The translations under genes and the position numbers were made by a program. The notes beneath the pieces were generated by a model. It was given only the letters and a program-made list of their open reading frames with translations, did no database searches and was not told the DNA's origin. Positions 6,173 through 11,160 of a stretch of DNA of 11,160 nt are shown piece by piece. The stretch is from NCBI GenBank assembly GCA_031277995.1, contig JAITLH010000219.1:1-11160 (forward strand). The letters run 5' to 3'. Position 1 is the first letter of the stretch; the number at the start of each line of letters is the position of its first letter. The stretch comes from Deltaproteobacteria bacterium. GTDB taxonomy: Bacteria; Desulfobacterota; Desulfarculia; Adiutricales; Adiutricaceae.

Positions 6173-6213
6173 CCTCGATCCCAAAGGTTACTTGGCTACC
6201 TTTGGGATCGAGG
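6173..6213 (-). terminator. Intrinsic terminator of the efflux operon
   Basis: Perfect 16-bp arms CCTCGATCCCAAAGGT (6173-6188) and its complement (6198-6213) around a 9-base loop. On the minus strand the stem is followed by TTTTCC, a short U-tract. It lies 60 bp past the RND stop codon, in the right place to end that transcript. Confidence 0.7.
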
Positions 6214-6256
6214 CCAGGGAAAAGGTAAAAAGGCCAAAGGCCAATGGGTTTTTGTA

Positions 6257-6290
6257 AAGAACCCCAGGCCCATTTAGGCCTTGGGTTCTT
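6257..6290 (-). repeat. Stem-loop with the RND stop codon in its loop
   Basis: AAGAACCCCAGGCC (6257-6270) pairs with GGCCTTGGGTTCTT (6277-6290) with one mismatch. The 6-base loop 6271-6276 contains the TAA stop (6276-6274). No U-tract follows directly. Confidence 0.65.
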
Positions 6291-9200
6291 CCATGGGGCT
6301 GGCCGTGGGGGGCCGTTCCTTTATGGACTTGCGGCCGTAAAGATCCGAGCCTCGCCAGTGATGGAAGACCTCCCGGGTTTTTTGGAACATGGCGTAAACC
6401 AGGGGGATAATGATTAGGCCCACGGTGGAGGCGGCCACCATGCCCCCAAAGACGCAAACGGAGACGTTTTGGCGGCTCGACGCCCCCGGGCCGGTGGCCA
6501 AAACCAGGGGCAGCAAACCGGCCAAAAAGGCCATGGAGGTCATGATGACGGCCCTAAAGCGCAAATAGGCTCCGTTGGCCGCGCTCTCCTTGATGGTCTG
6601 CCCTTGTTGCCGGGCGTCTTTGGCAAACTCCACGATTAGGATGGCGTTTTTGCTGGCCAGGGCGATTAGGGTGATTATGCCTATCTGGACGTAGAGGCCC
6701 ATGCTTTGGTTGGCCAGTTTTATGGCCAACATGGCCCCGTAGATGGCCGCCGAGATGGAGATCAAAACGCCCAGGGGGATGGTCCAACTCTCGTAGAGGG
6801 CCACCAAAAACAAATAGGCGAAAAGTAACGAGAGGACGAACAATATGGCCGTCTGGCCGGCCGATTCTTTCTCCTGGTAGGTGGAGCCGGTCCATTCGTA
6901 GCCAATGTCGTAGGGTAGGGTCTGGGCGGCCCGTTCCATGGCCTCGATGCCCACGCCCGTACCTAACCAGGGTTTGCCGCTACCCATGATGGTGGCGCTG
7001 CGGTAGTTATTGTAACGGGAGATGTTTTGCGGCCCGGTGGAGAGGGTAACCGTCACCAATGAAGACAAGGGGACAAAGGCCCCGGAACTGGACCTAACGT
7101 GGATGGCGTAGATGTCGTCCACGTTTTTGCGGCTTAAATCCCCGCCCATGATCTTAACTTGCCAGCTGCGACCCTTGTAACTAAAGTCGTTTACGTAGTA
7201 GCTACCAAGGTAAAATTGCAAAGCCGAAAAGATGTCCGAAACCGGGACGCCCATGCGTATGGCCTTGTCGCGATCGACGTCGACGTTTAAAACCGGGGTA
7301 TCGGTATTAAAAAACGTGAAGGCCATGAGCATGGCCGGGTCCTGCATGGCCGTGCCAATGAATTTTTGGGCCTCCAGGGCGAAGGCCGAGGCGTCGCGCC
7401 CGGCCAGATCCTCCAATATAAACTCAAAACCGCCCACCGAGCCCAGGCCCATGATCGGGGGGAGAACAAAGGAGACGCAGGTGGCTTCGATTATTGAAGA
7501 GAGCCTGACGTTGGCTTCATTGGCCAGGTAAACGACTTGGGTTTCCGGGGTCGTTCTCTCATCGTAGGGTTTAAGGCCAACGAACATGAAGGCGGCGTTA
7601 TCTTGGATACTGAAGTTTACGACGTTAATGCCCACGATGGCCATGGTGTTTTCGACGCCTTCGATCCCCGAGACGATTTCCTCGGCCCTAATCAAGACTT
7701 CCTTGGTCTTATTTATCGAGCTTCCTTCCGGCAAACCGATCTGGATGATAAACGTGCCCTGATCCTCGTCGGGCAAAAACCCGGAGGGGGTGAATTGCAA
7801 AAGCCCGTAAGCCGAGGCCAAACAAAAACCGGCCACCACCAAGCCAAAGGCCGAACGCCTCAAAAGAACGTTAACCAAGGAAAAGTATTTATTCCTGGTG
7901 GAAGCAACTAAGTTCTGAAAGATCCTAACCACGAAAAACGGCTTTTTCTCGCTGGTCGTCAGTAAAATGGCGCACAAAGCCGGGCTGAGGGTCAAGGCGT
8001 TCACGGCCGAGATGAGCATGGAAACCGAGATGGTGACCGCGAACTGCTGATAGAGCTTACCCGATAGGCCGGGGATAAAGGCCACCGGAACGAAGACGGA
8101 AAGTAAGACCAAGGCGATGGCCACAATCGCCCCGGTAATTTGGCCCATGGCCTTGATGCTGGCCTCCCTGGCCCCCAGCCCGTCTTGTCTCATGACCCTT
8201 TCGACGTTTTCCACGACCACGATGGCGTCATCCACGACTATGCCCACGGAAAGAACCAAGGCCAATAGGGAGATGGTGTTGGCCGAGTAACCCATAACCA
8301 AAAGGACGGCGAAGGTTCCAATCAGGGATACGGGCACGGCCACCATGGGAATAAGGGTGGCCCGCCAACTGCCCAAGAAAAGGTAAACCACCCCGATAAC
8401 CAAGGCCATGGCTATGAAGATGGTCTCCTGAACCTCCCTAATCGAGGACCTGACGAACATGGTGGCGTCAAAGACCGGCATTATGGCCAAGCCCGGCGGG
8501 AACCTTTTTATGATTTCGTCAAGGGCTTCGTCGACGGCGGCGGCCGTGGCCACGGCGTTTGACCCGGCCGACTGGGATATCATCATGCCCGTGGCGTTGG
8601 CGCCTTTATAAACGGCCGTGGGGGCGTAACTGTTGGTGTCCAAAACCACCTCGGCCACGTCACCCAAACGCATGAGACTGCCGTCGGAATTGGTGCGAAT
8701 GACGATGTTTTTAAATTCTTCAACGTCGCTTAAACGCCCCGTGGCGATCAAGTTAAAATGGAGTTCTTGGTTTTCCGGGGTGGGGGCCCCGCCCACCTCG
8801 CCGATGGCCGCCTGTACGTTCTGGCTTTGCAGGGCGGCGATAACGTCTGAGGGGGTAATGTTAAGGGCGGCCAATTTGTCGGGATCCATCCAGATCCGCA
8901 TGCTGTAGTTGTAGCCAAAAAACTCTATGGAGGCCACGCCCGAAACGCGCGACAAGGGATCTTGGATATTGTTGGCCACCCAGTCGCTAAGTTCCAAATC
9001 CGATAGGGTACCGTCGGGGGAGTAGAAGGTATAGGCTTTTAAAAACGACGAAGTGCTCTTGTCAACGTCAATGCCGGACCTGGTCACCTCCTGGGGCAAA
9101 AGCGGTTCGGCCTTCTTCAAACGGTTTTGGACGTTGACCATGTTCATGTCGGGGTCGGACCCGATTTTGAAGGTAATGGACAGGTTGTAGAAACCGTTAT

Positions 9201-9453
9201 TGGAAGACTGGCTGGACATGTAGAGCATGTTGTCCACGCCGTTCATGGCGCTTTCGATGGGCTGGGCCACCGTGGATTCCAAGGTTTCGGCGCTGGCCCC
9301 GGAATATAAGGCCCGGACGCTCACCTCCGGAGGGACGATATTGGGAAACTGCTCGACCGGCAATCTCAGTAAGGCCAGATACCCGGCGATACTTATAACC
9401 AAAGCCACGACTATGGCAAACCTGGGCCGGTCGATAAAAATTCTCGAAAACAT
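6274..9453 (-). CDS. RND efflux transporter, HAE-1 family (AcrB/MexB-like)
   Basis: Inner-membrane proton/drug antiporter of a tripartite pump; exports hydrophobic or amphiphilic compounds through an outer-membrane channel. 1059 residues from the ATG at 9453, the normal length. A first membrane helix (about 10-30) is followed by a large periplasmic domain with QPIESAMNGVDNMLYMSSQS (65-84), then a helix bundle. The proton-relay residues are intact: D408 and D409 in VGIVVDDAIVVVENVER, and K935 in ASKNAILIVEFAKD. The second half has GFLPDEDQGTF (558-568) and PIMGLGSVGGFEF (666-678), the usual substrate-loop region, and WTGSTYQEKESAGQTA (854-869). The ATG overlaps the adaptor stop by one base (TGATG), with GGTGG just upstream; a TTG one codon earlier is less likely. 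The substrate cannot be read from sequence. The C-terminal tail (about 1035-1059) is basic, then proline-rich. The stop lies in a hairpin loop. Confidence 0.97.
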   Translation of the reverse strand: MFSRIFIDRPRFAIVVALVISIAGYLALLRLPVEQFPNIVPPEVSVRALYSGASAETLESTVAQPIESAMNGVDNMLYMSSQSSNNGFYNLSITFKIGSDPDMNMVNVQNRLKKAEPLLPQEVTRSGIDVDKSTSSFLKAYTFYSPDGTLSDLELSDWVANNIQDPLSRVSGVASIEFFGYNYSMRIWMDPDKLAALNITPSDVIAALQSQNVQAAIGEVGGAPTPENQELHFNLIATGRLSDVEEFKNIVIRTNSDGSLMRLGDVAEVVLDTNSYAPTAVYKGANATGMMISQSAGSNAVATAAAVDEALDEIIKRFPPGLAIMPVFDATMFVRSSIREVQETIFIAMALVIGVVYLFLGSWRATLIPMVAVPVSLIGTFAVLLVMGYSANTISLLALVLSVGIVVDDAIVVVENVERVMRQDGLGAREASIKAMGQITGAIVAIALVLLSVFVPVAFIPGLSGKLYQQFAVTISVSMLISAVNALTLSPALCAILLTTSEKKPFFVVRIFQNLVASTRNKYFSLVNVLLRRSAFGLVVAGFCLASAYGLLQFTPSGFLPDEDQGTFIIQIGLPEGSSINKTKEVLIRAEEIVSGIEGVENTMAIVGINVVNFSIQDNAAFMFVGLKPYDERTTPETQVVYLANEANVRLSSIIEATCVSFVLPPIMGLGSVGGFEFILEDLAGRDASAFALEAQKFIGTAMQDPAMLMAFTFFNTDTPVLNVDVDRDKAIRMGVPVSDIFSALQFYLGSYYVNDFSYKGRSWQVKIMGGDLSRKNVDDIYAIHVRSSSGAFVPLSSLVTVTLSTGPQNISRYNNYRSATIMGSGKPWLGTGVGIEAMERAAQTLPYDIGYEWTGSTYQEKESAGQTAILFVLSLLFAYLFLVALYESWTIPLGVLISISAAIYGAMLAIKLANQSMGLYVQIGIITLIALASKNAILIVEFAKDARQQGQTIKESAANGAYLRFRAVIMTSMAFLAGLLPLVLATGPGASSRQNVSVCVFGGMVAASTVGLIIIPLVYAMFQKTREVFHHWRGSDLYGRKSIKERPPTASPMEEPKA

Positions 9454-10748
9454 CAATCCACCCCCGCCGCTCCCGGCCCGGCCGCGGGCGCCGGGGCGCC
9501 CTGGTCGGCCTCACCGGCCGAAGGGGCTTGGCCGGCCTCGGCCCCTTGGGCCCCGGCTTTTTGGCTTTCATCCCCGGCGACGATGGCCACCCTCGCTCCC
9601 GGCCGCAACCTGGCCCCCTGGGACATTAAGCCCTCGACGATAACCTCTTCGCCCTCCTTTAGGCCCGACAAAATCTCAAAACCGTCGGGAAACTCGGAGC
9701 CCAAAGTAACCGGCCTAACCGTCGCGACCAAGCCCTCCCCGCCGCCTTGGGGCGGCTCGGCCATGTAGACAAAACTCTCCCGACCCCCGGTCATGAGGGC
9801 GACTTTGGGCAGCATCAAAACGTGCCTGGGCTCGATTGGCTCCAAACTAGCCACGACCGACTGGCCCGGGGCCAATATCCCGTCCGGGTTAACGAACCTG
9901 GCCTTAAAACGCACCGTGTCGGTTTGGCGGTCAACCTGTGGCGAAACGTAGGTAAACTCGCCGGCATGATCGTAAACGCTGCCGTTATCCAAAATGAGCT
10001 TTGGCCTCACGTTTGAAATCGTGCTTCCGGGAAGCCCGCTCCTCACGTCGCCTAACCTAACCCCGGACATGACCTTATCGGAGAGCCCAAAGGAGACTTC
10101 CACGGGATTCACGGCCACGACCGTGGCCAAAGCGGCGCTTTCAGGACCCACCAAGCTCCCCACCGAAAAAGGCGTGTCGCTAATGACCCCGTCAAAGGGC
10201 GCCTTGATGGTGGTGTAATCCAAATTAAGTTTGGCTTGGGACAAACGGGCCCTGGCCGCCTGCAAAGTGGCCGAGGCCACGTCCAAGGCGGCTTGGGCGT
10301 TATCCAAATCGCTTTTGGGGGCGCTGCGCTTGTTAAAGAGATCGCTGATCCTGGTAAAGTCAACCGTGGCTTTATCCATCTGGGCCTGGGCCGAGGTGAC
10401 GTCGGCTATGGCCGAGGTGACCGCCGCTTGGTACTGATCGGGTTCGATTCGAAAAAGCACTTGCCCGGCCTTGACGGCCCCGCCTTCTTCAAAGTACTTG
10501 CCAATCAAAAACCCGCTGACCCTGGCCTTTAAGTCCACGCTCTCGTTGGCCTCGACCAAGGCCACGGCCTTTAAGGTCGAAAGGGCCGGGACGGATTTAA
10601 TCTCCGCCACCCGAATCCTTTGGGGCGGGGGAATGATTTGGGGGTTGGTTCTTAATAAGCCAATTCCGATGACCGCCGCCGCCAGGCCCACGATTATCAC
10701 GGGTATCAACACAAAAATCCACTTTTTTATCGCAGAACTAGCAGACAT
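9453..10748 (-). CDS. RND periplasmic adaptor (membrane fusion protein, AcrA/MexA-like)
   Basis: Links the RND transporter to an outer-membrane channel. 431 residues. An N-terminal membrane segment (residues 11-32, IFVLIPVIIVGLAAAVIGIG) has no Cys, so it is an anchor or uncleaved signal rather than a lipoprotein signal. Next come the lipoyl half-motif VDLKARVSGFLIGKYFEEGG (71-90) with AGQVLFRIEPDQY, a coiled-coil alpha-hairpin (about 107-175), the second lipoyl half YTTIKAPFDGVISDTPFSVG (178-197), and beta-barrel and membrane-proximal domains (about 205-390). The last 37 residues are a low-complexity Ala/Gly/Pro/Glu tail, unusual and probably disordered. The ATG at 10748 has a strong GGAGG 4 bases upstream. 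Its stop overlaps the RND start, so the two are translationally coupled. No TolC-type channel gene is in the window, so the partner must be encoded elsewhere or upstream. Confidence 0.95.
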   Translation of the reverse strand: MSASSAIKKWIFVLIPVIIVGLAAAVIGIGLLRTNPQIIPPPQRIRVAEIKSVPALSTLKAVALVEANESVDLKARVSGFLIGKYFEEGGAVKAGQVLFRIEPDQYQAAVTSAIADVTSAQAQMDKATVDFTRISDLFNKRSAPKSDLDNAQAALDVASATLQAARARLSQAKLNLDYTTIKAPFDGVISDTPFSVGSLVGPESAALATVVAVNPVEVSFGLSDKVMSGVRLGDVRSGLPGSTISNVRPKLILDNGSVYDHAGEFTYVSPQVDRQTDTVRFKARFVNPDGILAPGQSVVASLEPIEPRHVLMLPKVALMTGGRESFVYMAEPPQGGGEGLVATVRPVTLGSEFPDGFEILSGLKEGEEVIVEGLMSQGARLRPGARVAIVAGDESQKAGAQGAEAGQAPSAGEADQGAPAPAAGPGAAGVD

Positions 10749-10752
10749 TGGT

Positions 10753-10757
10753 CCTCC
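10753..10757 (-). promoter_or_regulatory. Ribosome binding site of the adaptor gene
   Basis: GGAGG on the minus strand, 4 bases before the ATG at 10748; the best ribosome site in the window. Confidence 0.8.
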
Positions 10758-10786
10758 AAATTCGATAAATGACTCAAATAAAAGAG

Positions 10787-10792
10787 ATTATA
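10787..10792 (-). promoter_or_regulatory. Candidate -10 element of the efflux operon
   Basis: A perfect TATAAT on the minus strand in an AT-rich leader, placing a start site about 30 bases before the adaptor ATG. No good -35 hexamer lies 16-18 bases upstream; the nearest TTGAAA (10831-10826) is too far. An activator may be needed, or the match is chance. Confidence 0.35.
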
Positions 10793-11039
10793 TTAGATAT
10801 ATTTTTAAAAAACTTTACTATTTACTTTCAAATCAAACTTTTTACATCTTTTCCCAACGAAAAGACCATCTCTATTCCCCAAAATCCCCAACTCGCTCAG
10901 GCCCGATTTAGCCCAGCTCCGGGGGACAACGGTGAGCTTTTACGTTTTTGATTTACCGATAAGGCGGTCCATTCCAAACCCAGCTTATTTTTGTCCCTGT
11001 CAGGCAACAATTTCCAGACTATCACCCTACCCTTAGCCC
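10793..11039. other. Gene-free leader region upstream of the efflux operon
   Basis: About 250 bp with no supported gene on either strand. The first 60 bp are AT-rich, the rest of mixed composition. I see no convincing operator dyad and no local regulator gene facing the operon, unlike the TetR-type arrangement common for AcrAB-like pumps. Confidence 0.5.
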
Positions 11040-11064
11040 AAAAAATGGCCTTGCTAAGGCCATC
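11040..11064 (-). terminator. Intrinsic terminator of an unseen upstream gene
   Basis: ATGGCCTT (11046-11053) and AAGGCCAT (11057-11064) form a perfect 8-bp stem with a 3-base loop. On the minus strand the stem runs directly into a T-run (A-run 11040-11046 on the plus strand). It separates the efflux operon from a minus-strand gene beyond 11160, whose end may lie in 11065-11160 but cannot be identified. Confidence 0.75.
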
Positions 11065-11160
11065 TCACGAAAACTCTTTTTTAAAAACCAAGCCAAGAAA
11101 ACCTGGCGGGGATATAACCATACGTCAAAGGATTCTACCAGATAATTATTTGATATCAAG

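Larger units (their letters stand above)
5367..6273. other. Gap of about 900 bp with an AT-rich block
   Basis: No gene is visible on either strand. From about 5460 to 6050 the composition drops sharply: I count 21 G or C in 5521-5580 and 11 in 5761-5820, against GC-rich genes on both sides. The block holds ~70-bp tandem repeats at its low-coordinate end, a candidate promoter near 6030 and poly-T/poly-A runs. The part from 6060 to 6173 returns to GC-rich sequence. No tRNA cloverleaf or rRNA segment was found by eye. Confidence 0.7.

Noticed and set aside
11065..11160. Open minus-strand frame running in from the window edge
   Set aside because: It reads through the terminator stem and its short sequence matches nothing I know; another frame stops at 11148-11146. 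The end of the upstream gene cannot be decided from this window.

Overview
The window looks like chromosomal DNA of a Gram-negative bacterium, most likely a deltaproteobacterium (Desulfobacterota). This is an inference from two things: the style of the CheW, CheA and CheR proteins, and an RND efflux pair that needs an outer membrane. No rRNA, tRNA, CRISPR array, insertion sequence or integrase is visible. Every gene I can support is on the minus strand, so transcription runs from high to low coordinates. The genes are GC-rich with many GGCC-containing codons. One intergenic block (about 5460-6050) is strikingly AT-rich.

Layout in the direction of transcription. From 11160 to 10749 there is a gene-free stretch with a terminator for an unseen upstream gene (11040-11064) and the promoter and leader of an efflux operon. 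Positions 10748-9453 encode a periplasmic adaptor (membrane fusion protein). It overlaps by one base (TGATG) an RND inner-membrane transporter of the HAE-1/AcrB type (9453-6274). The operon ends in a hairpin at the stop codon, followed by a perfect 16-bp stem terminator (6173-6213). No outer-membrane channel gene is present.

Next comes a gap of about 900 bp (6273-5367). It holds the AT-rich block, an array of about three 70-bp imperfect tandem repeats, a possible promoter and a 31-bp dyad.

The chemotaxis cluster follows: a short CheY-like receiver protein (5366-4884), cheA (4603-1856), cheW (1351-809) and cheR (731 to beyond position 1, truncated by the window edge). CheA autokinase, CheW coupling protein and CheR receptor methyltransferase would form the core of a chemosensory array. 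cheB or receptor genes may lie just beyond position 1.

The most unusual item is CheA. It has good P3, P4 and P5 domains, but I find no HxxKG phosphoacceptor motif anywhere. Where P1 should be there is a P1-like helical region without the histidine. Between that and P3 sit four tandem ~30-residue GEIL repeats resembling the N-terminal repeats of GspE/PilB-type ATPases. The second recurring oddity is that the stop codons of the receiver gene, cheA and the RND gene all lie within stem-loops that lack a U-tract.
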